This document shows positions 13,206-27,059 of a DNA stretch of 64,000 nt, piece after piece (the first letter of the stretch is position 1; each line of letters opens with the position of its first letter). The stretch is from Chaetorhynchus papuensis (lineage: Eukaryota; Chordata; Aves; Passeriformes; Rhipiduridae), in contig VWYX01000120.1 of assembly GCA_013396525.1 (NCBI GenBank), forward strand, positions 112,402 through 176,401. Reading direction: 5' to 3'. The notes below the pieces were generated by a model. The model was not told where the DNA came from, searched no databases, and was given only the letters and a program-made list of their open reading frames with translations. The position numbers and the translations under genes are program-made.

Positions 13206-16200
13206 TTTAATAATATATATGTCCGTCTTTCTCCATTGTTTGTTTGATTGGTTTTTTCCTTGCCCAGAAGATCAAAGTTTAAGTAAAAGCTTTCATCCTA
13301 AGTTTTTAAAATTTTAGTCATATTCAATTCTTGTTTTGGCAGTTTGAAGCCAAGCTTTTTGGCTCAGTAGATATTGCAACCTTCTCTGTGCCCTGAAATA
13401 ATGCTCAGTTCTTCCCAAGCTTTAAGAGAAATTCAGCATTCATAAAAATGACTGAGTTGAATCATGACCTGAAAAGTTGGTAGGGTGGAGCTTGATAAAA
13501 ATTAGTTCTGTTGTGTTTATTCCCCAGTTTGTCCAAGAACCAAAGTATTTCATGTTGTCTTGTACAGTCATTTATGCACAAGTTTTCTTATTGTGCTTAT
13601 AAGTTTCTTACAGAACTTAGATTTGTTTTCTTTCCTTTTGGAGTGGCCTGTAATATACAGCTTCTCCAGAGGATCCTCATTCCTGAAGTCTGAACAGGGC
13701 TCCAGTTCAAGGGGTGCATCAAGTTTCTGTTTGACTTTTTCACTTTAATACAGAGCAAAGACAATTTCATATGTAATATTGACTATATCTTTGATAAACA
13801 GTGTTAGGCATCCAATTATATATTATGAGTGATTACAACAACCATAGTAAATATAACTGAACCTATTTACTGTATTTCCCATAAACTGTATTGAAGCTAA
13901 AAATCAACATTGGTACCAAAACCAATGAATATTCACTGCTGGATTTTGCTAGTTTCTCTGAAGAAAAAAGTTGTGGAATAGTAGTGAATTTGTAATTTGT
14001 CCCTTCTGTGTCCCATACTCTGATATTTATTTTAGAGGTAGCATGAAAAATATGTGCAAATAAGCCCAAGTAGAAGCAATGAAAAAGACATCAACAGTCC
14101 TTTTATTTCTATATTATTGTTTGAAGATATTACTGGGTGCAGTATATTATTGCTGAATTTTACAACTGTAGGAGATAGATTCTCTGTGATATAGTAAGAA
14201 AAGCATCAGTGAGCTATTCAACAAATCAGAGTTACCACTTCCGTAAATTTGTAGCTCAGACTAGATCTTCAGAAAAGTTCTTATCTAGGGACAGAATGCA
14301 GGCCATAATTTCATACCCAACAAATAATCAAAATACTCACAAAGAATGGAATCTGTACACTTTCCTTGAAAATCTGAGGGAAAGGTGAAGATATCTTATA
14401 ATTTGGGTTAAAACTATGGGCACCTTTGTAAAGAAAGACTGGGATTCCTGCTAACTGGCAAACCACAGAACTGAGTAAACAGATACTTGCTAGGTGTGCT
14501 CATCTGATTCATGTTCAGCAAGTGACCTTACCCTCATGCTTGAGCTGAAGGAAAATTTCAATAGAAGAAAAAAATGTAATTCTAAGTACTCTGGAGAATT
14601 CACATTTCCCTTCTTCTCCCCACTGGAAGTTATAGCAATGTTAAAGGTGAAATGAGCTTTATGCATGGAGTTAACGGGACACCTCTTCAGCAGGTTTTTG
14701 CACGCTTGTCTCTCACTTGCTTAAACTCAGACTTCTCAGTGACTCTAGGACTGTAGCCCTGAGAGTCTAAAATTTCTCAAAATAGTTTTGATTTTGACCA
14801 TCACTGATTGAAGGCTGATACACTTGGCACAACTAAAACAGATTTTAACTTGATTCAATCCTAGCAAAGTTTTCCTTTGTGCACTGCTGTTGCGTAAGAA
14901 CATTATCAATTTGCTCAAAGTATTGGCAGTACAGGACATTTCATTTTGGTTTTGAGTTTTTGTTTTTTGCTTATTTGATTATTTGGCTTTTTCTTTAGTA
15001 ATTTTTTTTTTCTTCTGCAATATATAGATGATATGTCCACGACAGGCAATAATGAACTTTCTTTACAATTCTTCAATCCCTTTTGGGAAGTTTCCTTCAC
15101 AGGTAATTTCTCAGAGATAGAATGTTAATTTTGATTGCTGATCTCTGCACAGCATCACATATATTTCTGGTATTTTATTCCTGTAAAATGTAAAACACTA
15201 TCAAACTCCAACAAAGATATGCATGAAGGCCTCTATACTGCCTAAAATATTGAAAGGAAAGATGAATTTACCACTGCAGGCTTTAGAAAAAGCAGTTTGA
15301 GGTGATGCAAGGTACCTCTTTAGCCAGAGGTTCTGCTTACCCTTTTTCTTGCACTTCAGAAAGGCTGTTTAGGTAGACTTAATGGAACTGTCAACCCTGT
15401 ACTCAAAAAAGGCTTCTATTTAGCTTTAACACTTTAAAATAAGACCCTATTTCTTCCCAGCCAATACACAATAGATCTGGGCAGTTTGGTGGTTGAACTC
15501 ACTGCCCTGATCTCTAAAATTTCCTATGATTATCTTGGGTACCAGGATTAAAAATTTAATTTCAAAGAATAAATATGCCATATCCCTACAGATTAGGGCT
15601 TAAGTTAGTATGAAAATACTGCAGTTTTAAAATACCTGCATGCTATTTTGCTCTCCTAATTGCTTGCAAACTGTACATTATAATTAATTGTGTATCTAAA
15701 AAACAATGCCTTGCTGATCATTAAAAAGGTGATCTGTTCAAGAAAGTTGCAAAAAAGAATATATTTGCAAAGCCTTTATCAAATATGTAACTAGTGAATA
15801 TTTTCAAGCATTTCAAATCCAGATTAAAAAATAAAAGCTTTTCAGTTATTCAAAAACCTTAGAAATGAAACTCAATTTATTTGGAAGGTTTGGTTTACAT
15901 TTCTTTTGTTTGTTGATAAAGATCACAAATAAATGGGATGTAAACACAGTTTTGAAAGTTATGTTAGTCATAAGGTAAAGTTGTTTTGTAACACCTGTGT
16001 GTAAAGATAACTGTGTTTCTCTGCAAAGCACAGTATCAGAAACAAGGATAGAAAAGCCATCCTTTTGGCTCTTGCTCACATTCTGACTTTAGTCGAGCCT
16101 TGTAGGGCCAAGTATCTTTAACCGTTCTTGACAAAAACAAGTCAACATTTGCAATGGCTTGTCACGGGCAATCTGACAAGGAATATTTGGTCCAGTCCAA

Positions 16201-18454
16201 GAATGAGAAATTATTTGTATAATCTCATTCCTTTAAATTAAAAATAAGGCACATGTCCCAGTACTATGCACACTAAATTAACCCTGTGCAGAAATAAAGC
16301 ACATACAAGTAGCTACCCTGAACACTACACTGTATCTGTTACATGCAGAAATGGGTAAAAATAAAATGTCGGACTGTACATCTCTCATCGACTGCCTTAG
16401 ACATAGGAATGGCTTTGCATCCGAGCTGAAATAAAAACACACTTAAATAAAAAGTTACAAATTGAAAAACCCTTGCATTATACTATATTTTAATGCACAT
16501 GCTATCTGAGTTCTCTCCTGCATCAACAAATTAACTGACGTAGGGGCAACCAGCATTTCAAATGTAATGCCAGGAACTGCTGCTGTACACCCTCAAGATA
16601 CTTTTATCTGTCGCATGGGCAGAGAGTAAAAGACAGTTCCTATGAGGCAGTCAGTAAAGCAGGTTTTACCAGTGAACTTTTAAACATCACATTAGGATGA
16701 TTAAAAATAAAATCTGGCATGAAACAGAGAAATCTGCAAGTGTTAAATATGTATGCAATATGGGGAAAAATTAGTTTAATAATAAAATTAAAAATATTGT
16801 CAGTGCTGGTTTAGTCAGTGGAAGTATATTTGATGAAGCTTATCAGCACCTTCAAGCAGCAGTTGAACTCATCATTAATAATATTCATTAAATATGCTTT
16901 GTCACACTGTGCTTGTTTAACAGTCCTTGTCTATAGATAAAGAACTGAGAGGAAGTATGAAATGGGTTACAAATTCCAATAGGCTGTCAGGCCCCCCAGC
17001 TGGGGTGACTTAAACAAGTAGGATTATGTCTCAGTTATCTTTTTTAATATCCTCAGATGGAATCACATCCCTGAATGATGGGTATTTGAAGAGGTACTGC
17101 TTAAAGCCATGGGTCTGACATCACTGCAGAGGCACACGAAGTGTAGGATTCCTGATGTTCTGCTGCTGTGCTCTGTGTTAGGGGCCAGCTCCAGCAGGAC
17201 ACTGAGCGCCCTCAGTGCTGGCAGGAAGATGTGCTGAGCTCCTGAGGAGGGAACGCACTTCCATACTGATTGTGGTGTTCCACAGGGTAGGGGAAGGGTA
17301 CCTGGCATTGTCCTACAGGAAAAAGCCGGTATCAACCCTTGAAGAAAACAGCAGACTTCTATCTCCCCTAGTCACTAACCTGGAACAAAGAGTATAGGAC
17401 AAATCTATCATTTTTTGAAGAAAATGTGAAATTAAAAGTTGCAGAAGAGAAATGGAGAAGAAAATGTTGTCTTTTGCATGACCTAGATAAGGAAATGTTA
17501 GCAATAAACTTTTTCTTCTGAGATGAGACAGTTTTTCAATAATGTTACCTCACTACTGAAAGTCCCTGAAAGAATTCGATACCGTGTGAAAAATATTTCT
17601 CTCTCAGAAGATCTGATTCTTGCATATCTTGAATGATGAGCATGAAGTGCTCAGTAAGGTGTACCAGGGACACTCTGGTTAGTTGCCACTGCAGCTGCAT
17701 TTATCTCCTAGTGTAAGACAATTGATTATCTGCTTCTAAAACTTAGAAGTTCTTCATCGCAACTTTCTTTAGCATTAAGCTGGTTTGGATGACTGTACTC
17801 CACAGCAAAATAAGCTTTAGGGTGTTTGTTTTCTTCTAAACTCAAACAATTTTCTATAAAAAATCTGCCAAAGAAAACCAGGCAGCTGCCTAACAGGCCG
17901 GCCAACTTGCCTCTGTTACCCGAAAACACTGAGTTCTTCATAATAAAATGTGTACCAGCATGGAATTTATACCATGTAGCACATCAGTAATGACATTACA
18001 AAAGGTCTTCCATCAAAAAATATCTAGGTAGCAATTTCAACCATCTTTAATGTGTAATGTGAAATGATTTCCTAATGCATGAATAAGTATATCTAAGTTA
18101 TGTAAAATTTAATGTCTGAAAGTTCACATAATACCATTGAAGAAAGAGTAAGAGTAATGTATAAAAGTAGCATAGATGGCACTTAGTATACTAAAATATA
18201 TGTAAAATATCCACATATGGGCTACTGAATTGAGAGCAAAAATGAAAAGAAGTATGTTGTCTAACTCATTAGCTCTTCAAGCATCACAGAGGGTATAGCT
18301 CAAATGCTTTCTTAAGCATCATAGCAGTCCATTCAAATACTCAGAAAAATGAGTAAATGTATTCAAATACCAGTTGGCTCATCAGAGAACTCATGACTGA
18401 GCTCCAGTGAAAAAAAAAAACAACAGAACACCCCCAACAAAAATGATATTTAGA
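13206..18454. other. Intron 2 stretch without genes
   Basis: AT-rich non-coding sequence. A segment near 15488-15535 weakly recalls a CR1 3' end. 16680-16930 is dense in TAAT/ATTA motifs. Nothing else is recognised. Confidence 0.55.
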
Positions 18455-19348
18455 AGAGGTGGGAGCAAGGGCAGGCTACAGGAGAGGAATACCGAAACAC
18501 TGCCCAGGCATGCTGGGATCGTTTTGGAAAAGCTGAGCTAGATTTGAAACTCCTGGGATATCAAGGGCAACAAGAAGAGCTTGTGTTGCTAGTATGTTAG
18601 CAGTAAAAGAATGAACAAGTATAACTTGAGTCTGCTGATGAGTGGGGAGGGCGACTTAGTGACAGTGGATGCAGATAAGCTGACATACTTTAAACATTCA
18701 CTGCCTCAGTCTGGGAAAGGTTTGAATCTTGAGGTAGTAGAAGAGAACTGAGACAGTGACCTGTTGAGAAATTTGAGTCCAGCTGTGTCCAGGATAAAGC
18801 ATACCAGGTTGTATCATCAGGAACTTTGGCAGTAGCTTGAGGAAAGTGATACTTCCCCTTTACTCAGTGCTCAGTTGATCACACCTGGAATAGTGAATCC
18901 AACTTTGGAACCCTAGTACAAGAGAAATGCTGATAAACTCGAATGAGGCCAGCAGAGGCCACCAAGATGGATGTGGATTTAGCACACATGTCCTTTGAGA
19001 AGTGGTTGAGGAAACTGGCCTGGGCTGTGACCCTAGAGTCGAGACAGTTTTGAGGGACTTAATAGTCTTTCAATAGGTGTGAGGAAATTACCAGGAGATG
19101 GAGGCAGGTTTTTACTGAGGTGCATGGCAAAAGAATGATAGACAGTGCTTTAAATTGGTACAAAGGAAAACCAGTTTCAATATGAGGGTACTGGAATAGG
19201 TTGCCCAGAGAGACTCCATCCTGACATCCAATCGGACGAGTCCTAAGCAGCCTACTCTGAATTCTGGGTTGCTCCTGCTTTCGGCAGGAGACTGGACTGG
19301 ACGACCTCCCAAGTTTCCTCCTGACCCAAATGCTTCAGGATTCTATGA
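18455..19348 (+). mobile_element. CR1 LINE fragment with pre-RT segment joined to 3'-terminal segment
   Basis: Two blocks of a CR1 retrotransposon lie in the + orientation. The first (about 18455-18715) translates with scattered stops as a remnant of the ORF2 linker that precedes the reverse transcriptase: YRNTAQACWDRFGKAELDL, then DIKGNKKS, then GDLVTVDADK before the usual FFASVF-like site. The second (about 18780-19348) is the familiar 3' part, containing GAATAGGTTGCCCAGAGAGA, GGACTGGACGACCTCC and the tail GGATTCTATGA. The roughly 1.5 kb of reverse-transcriptase sequence normally between them is missing. The many substitutions indicate an old, inactive copy. The 5' boundary is approximate. 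Confidence 0.85.
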
Positions 19349-21942
19349 AAATAGGATGGTTATAATACATGCAGACCCAGTTAAAGACAAATAATACTTA
19401 GGTAAATCTTGCTTTTTTTAAAATAACATTGCACAGGCTCTGTGTGACTGATTTGTGGTAGTACCTGAATAAGTGCTACAATTATCACAACAAAATTAAA
19501 TGTGAGACAGGGAAATGATAATTTTTTTCTGTTTGAAAAAAGCATGAGCTTAGCAGCCACTGGACGTTCTTAACCATGCCTCCTGTATTTTTTCTTTGTC
19601 ATTTATCTGGCAGCTCTATTTTCTATAGCAAATTTGGAAAAGTTGAGAGTTGAAGTTGACACAGGACTTGATTCCACCTTTGTGTTCTTTGAACCCTATG
19701 TCAAGAGAGGGAAACAGTTTGGACACTTTTGCCATTCAGTACAACCCCCAGCTGTCTCTAACCCCATTCTGGCACTTCAGGGTCATGTATGTCCTCTCTA
19801 CGAGAAGAAGTAATTTCTCTGGAAATTTTTGTTTATTATGACAGGACAGACATGTACACAACTGCACTACCTAGGGTGTTCTCTTGGACCTGACCTGTGG
19901 TCTGAGATGCTCATATAAGAATAATCCCTATTAAGTGCAATTCCTATTAAAGGTAGTTTTACAGAACTATCCTGTTGATTATAATTTTATATTCTCACTC
20001 TGTTATCCATTTTTTAGACTTGATCATTTTGGGGATGTTTTTGTGGCATTTTTATATATATGTATACTGGGAAATGTTACAATGCAACTTTGGTGTACTG
20101 TATTGGAAAAGAGAAGAGGATAGTGCAAAAATGCAGTGGAGAAGGATGGTTTGGAACTGTGAGCTTTTCCAGAATAACATGTCTTTTGAGGTAAAAGACT
20201 GCATTAGTCAATCAACTCATTAGGAGCCACTTCAATTTGCTGTTCAGTTCAAACTTCCTGTGATTAAATGTATTTAATAAGAAAAATGCTTTATTAGCAA
20301 AACTGTTGTGAACTATAGAATATCAGTTTGTATTCTGTGACGGGGTAGGAGGTAATTTTGGCAGCTCCTCAAAGTGGTTCTTAAACCTTTTGAAAAGGAG
20401 AAATGCACTTCTATAGTATATATTATAATATAAACATAAAATTGAAAATGTAGTCCTAAATTTGATTTTACATGTAAAACTTCAGGTCAGTGATTTCTCT
20501 TGCAGTAACTGAACCTCAGTGTGCTCTTCACAGCTATGATAACTGAGCTATATCCGATATTTTAGTGCCTGTGGGATCTAAGGGGCAACTGGCCACCTCC
20601 CCCCCCCAACATTTAGATAATCTCCTTTCCAGTAACACTTGAGATTAAATGTGTAGAATTGTTTCTCCATTCTCCATAATTTCAAAAACAAGTTGACATA
20701 TTTTCTTCAGATATTCCTCAGAAAGTGGAAATAAAATCCTTTATTTAAATTTTTATTTACAGGAAAATGATCCCAAGGTGAAAAGGGATTAAGAATAAAA
20801 TATTATTTAAAAGGGAAACAATTCAATCAATTCCCATGAAGCAGGGACAAATGCTCTTGCACATTCAAATGTTAAAGAGATTATGTTTGAAATGCAAGCA
20901 GCCACACACAATGTATTTGTTGGGCTAATAATTATGTTTTGCGAATGTCGAGTTCTGCAGAGACAGTGATGCTACTGGTAATTCTGCTACTGCAGGATCT
21001 GTTTTTTTACAGAAGAGGTCAAAAGACAACCAGAAATGCATGTAAATAGATCTGTGTGGTCTATGGAATAGCTCCCTTAGCTGTAATGTTCTCAGTTTGT
21101 GTAGTTGTTCCTATAAAATAGCCTTGCATCCCCATCAGCTGGGAGGAAGAGCTGTCTGTGAAACATGCATTCCTTCTTCTTTTCCCCTCTTTAAGCTACC
21201 GTGAACAGAGGAGGGGGAAGCCACGTGCATCCAGCTCCTGATCCACAAACATCACACAAATCAGACACTAATTCTGCTTGTAGCTGCAGTAGCAGTGAGT
21301 AGCTTTTAATTAACTTTTTAGGCTTTTGGGAGCATTGTTAGATCCTACTTCTAATCCTGACATGAGAAGTGATTTGCAAGTTTCAGGATAAAGAGGAACA
21401 CAGTTTTATTACATTTTGTGGTTAACCACAAACAGTACTCAAACCCTTCTTTATCCCTCTACAAAACTTTTCTTTAAAACTCTGTGAGTAAAACACTGAA
21501 GATACTTCTGTGCATTTGGTACACACATTTCTGTTGCCATAAACAGTGTAACTTACAGAAAGACCAAGGATGCCCTGCAAAGGATGCTCTGAACAGCGAA
21601 CCAGCATGGACTGGCTCAGGACTGACATTACACACAGGCTTTCATACCAGTCTGTGAGCTGCTCCATCAATCCACACAAGAAGGCTCAGATGTTGATATA
21701 TAGATACCTGGTTTTGTACTTCAAGGCTGCTACTACTCTCTCATATAATATGGTTATGTTGTCCATGACTGCAGAAATAGTCCTTCTGGGAAGTGCTGTT
21801 TTCCCTGTTGGATATACTTTGGTGTTAAATTGATTCCTGGTATATTTTATCAAGCAAAAATAACACCAGGCACTTAAAATGGAAAAAACTGAACACATTT
21901 TCCTTTCTGCTATTGTCATTTAAAATGGCATGGACTTTAGGA

Positions 21943-21963
21943 TTTCTTTCTTTCTTTCTTTCT
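21943..21963. repeat. (TTTC)n microsatellite
   Basis: Five TTTC units in a row, ending in a partial one. Confidence 0.9.
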
Positions 21964-24900
21964 GAATTGGAAGACATTTTTTAAGCAAGTAGACAGAATT
22001 GCAACAGTATTTTACCTTAAATACCATGACAATAGGATTTATGGACTACTGAGTTTCATGTTCTTTTGAAAGTATAAAAAGAAATGCCATAAACATACAA
22101 AATACTAATGAGATTATCTGACATTTTTTCCCAGAGAGGAAGGAGTAAAGCAGATTGGCATAAATGAGTTTTGAAAGGAGGAAATTTGCAAGCTATTTTC
22201 AGAGATACACTTGTATTGATTTGAATGAAAATCAGCAAAGAATGCTCTAAGAAACAATCTCAAAAGGGCACAGACACCAACGTCTGACAACAGCTGGGAA
22301 TAAGTACTTTAGCACATGCATGTTAGTGATGAAACACATTTATGTGATGATTAACAGCTTTTCAAGCAGCCTAGGTATAAGACAAAGGCAAAACCCTCTA
22401 ATATGTCCTTGTTCTGAAGCTATCTCTGCCTGTCTATCCTGTGGATAAAAATGGAGGAAAGTTTTGCCTGTGTTTTGCATGTTTCCTTCCTAATTTGTTG
22501 TCTTTTTATGCAGCAACAGAGATCCAGCTAAAACTAATTAGCAAAGGTATACTCTGTGTCTGTATGAGCAGTGCTCCAATGCCTAAAGATCAGGATTCCT
22601 TAGTGTTACAAAAATTAAACTTTGCAATTTAATTCTAGGAAAGCTGTTGGTATACAAGCTAAGTCCTGTGTCAGTAGGTATTGGCTATCAGACCTTTAGG
22701 AGTGTTTCTGGCCACAGAAACAATCAGTTGCCATATAGTCCTGTACTTTTGCTCAAAAAAGGCCAAGATTTCATAAGCTGGTACTGTCAAGGATCAGTAT
22801 TCAGATTTCGTGATAAATCTAATTTCCTAGTATTTGAAGAAAACTCTTGTTGTGTTTCTCTGAACTGACCATTTAGGCAAGACCTTCGGGTTTCCACTGA
22901 AGTCTAATTGACAAAGCAGAGATTGAAATGAGGTAATGGCAAAATGTAAGAGAAAGTATTTTTACTGACGGTGTTATTATGGAAGGAACAAGGACAGGAA
23001 AGCAAGACATTTCAGCAGGTAGGCGAGTACTGAATGCAGCTGTGATTTCTGGCCTATGCTTTCTTCTGGTCATTTCCACTCACTGTCAGTAATGAAATAG
23101 TTAATAATGTTGACACTTAAATACCATCTTTAGGTTTTCATGATATGATGGCTCTTTGCTAACAAATAAGCCGGAATATATTCTTTGTGTGGATGACATT
23201 TCAATGCTATAATTGAAAGCAGTATCAAAACTAGGGATAATAAGATCTATAATCGGAATCCAGTTAATCGAAAAAGACAAGACCTTCCCTTTACACTGTT
23301 TACTCTGACTTTTTTTCAGATTGAATTTTGGTATCCTTTGTGGTGATCTTTCTTGATGAGATTTCACTGTGATTTCAGTATTAAAGAAATAAGGAAATTA
23401 GAAATGAAAAGGCTATATTGAGAAAGTTGGTGAGGAAGCTTAAAACTGAATATCTGTGGAAATACTGAAGGTCAAGAAGCATTTTGTAGCTAGATATGGA
23501 TATAATTCTGCTTTCAAAATGAAATTTCAGTTTAATATCCAAGAAATTATTCAAATATGTATGTTACTTCCTTTAAAAAAACCCCAGTATACCAGACTAA
23601 AAAGTTCAGGCTGTACAAAATCATAAGACAAATAGCTCCCACCTCAGAGATGTGAACTTTCAGAGTTGCAGACAATGTGAAATGAGCTAGTAACTATAGA
23701 GCCACAATACCCCACTGTCATTGTCATTTATCCGCTCTGCCTGGACTGAGGTTCACAGCTACAGTTCCGATTGCTTTTGAGATACGTGGTTAATTTCCAT
23801 AGTCAGCTTTGTCTTGCTACTCTGAATCCTACACTGCCTGATTAAGCTTTTTCCATACTTAGCTGGGAAGAGCTACCTAGCACATAGACTGAGTCATACA
23901 CTAAGTCAAGTATGTAGGAAACACTTTAAAACCAGACTTGAAACCACTAACATAAAATCTAACCCACACCACTGCCCTCCTTCCACTGCTTGGAACCAGA
24001 GGGAGCAGCACTGATGTCAACATTGGTGTTACTCAAAGTGCCATGTTTGGAAATTAGTTTTATATCAAATATGCAAAAGGCTGCTATTAGAAAAGCAATG
24101 GCTCTTCCCCTGTGTCTATTGCAAGGTACGATGTCTGATTTTCTCTCTGCATCTCTTTTTGACATATGGGCCAGTTCGGTGGAGAAGGGAAAGAACCAAT
24201 CAATAACACGAATTAGGAGTATGCAATAATTCTCATAATGTAACATGCATTACATTGCACGATGAAGATGAAAAGAGGACACAATAAATCATGTGAAACC
24301 ACACCAAAAATAGACTGACAGCATCTGTTCTTTTTGTCTCATAACCCAAAACCAAAATAGCTTTCACTACAACTAAAAGGAGCATATTCAAAGCAGATAA
24401 AAAATTTTGTCGGGAATGCCTAATAAAAAAATGAAACTGTTTTGAGTATGTGTATCATATCGTAACCTCACAGTACCATTTCAGTCTAGAATGTGTCACG
24501 TTTCTTACCGCTATGGCACACTTTTTGAAAGTCAGCAATCATTTTTTCTTTTTAGTTCAGACTAGGGAAATTTGGGCCCCTTGACTCGCCTAAGTTGGCC
24601 CTGTGACATTCGGAATCCTGACATTAAATTGTGCTATGGAAGTCCAGTGGAAGAAGAGTTCTGTCTTAACACTGTATTGAAATGAAAGACTCCTCATCCC
24701 CTAGCCTGCAGGTTTTTTCTTTGTGCCATGGAGGAACTCAAAACTGTCAGAATGGATTTTTCCAAATTAAGATTTTTTTCTGTTAGAAATGCAGTACCTA
24801 TAATAATAGCAATTGTATTCTTCATTACTTATTAAAATTATATATATCTACTCATACCTTTCTGACCCTAAACACTGACAAAGAGAAAAATTTAGAAGTC

Positions 24901-25406
24901 AATTTAATTGTCCTATTTATTCAGATACTATCTCTCATTATAAAAGTCCCCTCCTTATTTAAAATCAACTCATCTTTACCTGGGAAAAAAAAGGAATATA
25001 TTGGAAAGTCAAGGACTTGAAAAATAGGAGTGAAATTGACCCATAAATAAGCTTTCTTAGGATAGCTAAGAGGTGCTTTGTCATAATCATTAGGTAGCCT
25101 ACAGGAAATGTGAATAAGCAGTGACCCACAGTTCTGGGCAGACACAGGAGCCGTATCAGAATGGGGATGCGTAATTGAGATATTTGGATCACTGAGGTAT
25201 TGTTTCACTGCTGATGGTTCTCCTTGCTGCAAAATCAGCAATACTGAATGGGGCAAGGGATGGTGTTTTCTTGACAAGTATTAAAGCCTAAGGTAGAAAC
25301 ACTGTGCTACAGACATAGGAATGGATGTCCTCATTCATTTCCAATAGTTCAACACCTTCAGTAAATTTCTGGATTTCATCCAAGGGCTATTTTAAGAATG
25401 CCTGGA

Positions 25407-25436
25407 AAAAAACCCTGCATTAAGAAAGGGTTTTTT
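25407..25436. repeat. 10-bp perfect inverted repeat
   Basis: AAAAAACCCT and AGGGTTTTTT are separated by 10 bases. The A/T-heavy arms make chance likely. Confidence 0.5.
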
Positions 25437-27023
25437 GACAGGTTTTTTGGGGGGTAACGCTTTCTTTATCAAAATGCAGTCAGATAGTATTTCTTATATC
25501 AAGGAGTTCTACAGCAATAGGGTATCAGAGAGATTTGATTCATTGACTTTTCTCAACAGCTCTAGATAAGGCACTGAAACTATGGTCAAGACTGCAGTTG
25601 CTGACCCTCATGCTACAGCTAACCTAAGGGGACTTGACACACATGTAAGCAGCTTTTTCAGTTGTATTTTTTATTGTCTGGTAGGTTCACACAAACGGGT
25701 GGTAAAATGCCTGTGCTGACTGAAGTCTAGATGATGAGCTTCTAAATGAACTCCCCATCTTTCTATTTAAGAACACTTAATACCATTTTCACTTTATTTT
25801 GTCAGTATCTTTGCACAATTTTTATTTTCTTATCCTCAAAAAAAGCAGCAAAGGCCTTAAAATATTAGTTTGGAAATGTGCTTTGAAAATATGTTTAATT
25901 TGCAGTCAGTTGTAGCCAATTATTTTTTTTGAAACTGGGTAAATGGCAAGTAGTTTGTGAGGTTTGTACACGCTCTTCAAATAAATGCTTGATCTTGTCT
26001 TTGCTCAAAACTGTACTCTACCACAGTTCTTCTCAACCCTAGAATATCTGATGCATACAGGCTAAGCTTAAATGATCCTACCTTCCTTTAACAGGTGCCA
26101 TCTGCAAGCTTAGACATATCCCATTATTGCCCACAAAGCATACAGTATGACGTAAAAATGTATTCTGTATAGTACAATACTTTCTGACTATTATATATCT
26201 ATTCTCAATCTCAAAATAATTATACTTTTTATCTCAAAAGTTTTACAGCTTTACCACCTCAAGCAATATTTTACATCTGTCAAGAATGATTTATGCAATA
26301 ATGGCTTAAACTGCAAAATGGAGTCCTCAAAGGAAGAGCTGTCAAATATTTTCACCATAAATAACTTTATTAAAATAAGAACTGATATCCTGTATAAACA
26401 ATATCTTGCCTTCAAGTATAATTCAGATCATATAGCTATAAGATTAGTGAAAAAAATTGTGAGATAGTAAGGAATATACGATATTGCTGCTTTGATATCA
26501 GAGTATAATTTTTTAATTAAGCAGATGCTAATGCCTAATGGGCAATCCTTGGAAAAAAAATCTGTTTCAAAATAATAGTTCTTGTGACTTGTGTGTGTTT
26601 ATCTACTCGTCTTTTTTAAAAGGGATATTTACATTTAAAAAGAAATTTACTGTGTCTTTAATCCCATGAGTACATCCAGTGACAATTGTGGAGCTACTTG
26701 TGCTATGAGAACCTGTAAACTTGGACCTTTAGTTTTGGCACCATCTGTTCCCATTAACCATTTTTCTCAGTAATTAATTCTTTTGGTAGCTATGTAGTTG
26801 CCTACTGTGGCACTACTTGAACAGGACAGAGGACGAGAACTTTGCTTGGTTTGCACAGATACCCTTCTAGAAGGAAAAAGAGTAAGGAGAAATTAAAACC
26901 AAAAGTAAGCTGTATTAACAGTCTTATTCTGATAGAAATACTCCGAGAGTAGCTAGTAAGGCTTTTAGCTGTAGATGTTAAAAACTGCAGTGGAGACAGC
27001 ACTGCTGTCATTGGGACAGGGCC

Positions 27024-27059
27024 TGCTGGGTGCCCAAGCCATGCTGGGTGCCCAAGTCC
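27024..27059. repeat. 18-bp tandem duplication
   Basis: TGCTGGGTGCCCAAG occurs at 27024 and again at 27042, a direct duplication of an 18-bp unit with differences only in the last three bases. Confidence 0.85.

Noticed and set aside
15488..15540. Possible CR1 3' end (GGTTGAACTCACTGCCCTGATCTC)
   Set aside because: Too short and too diverged at the tail to separate from chance.
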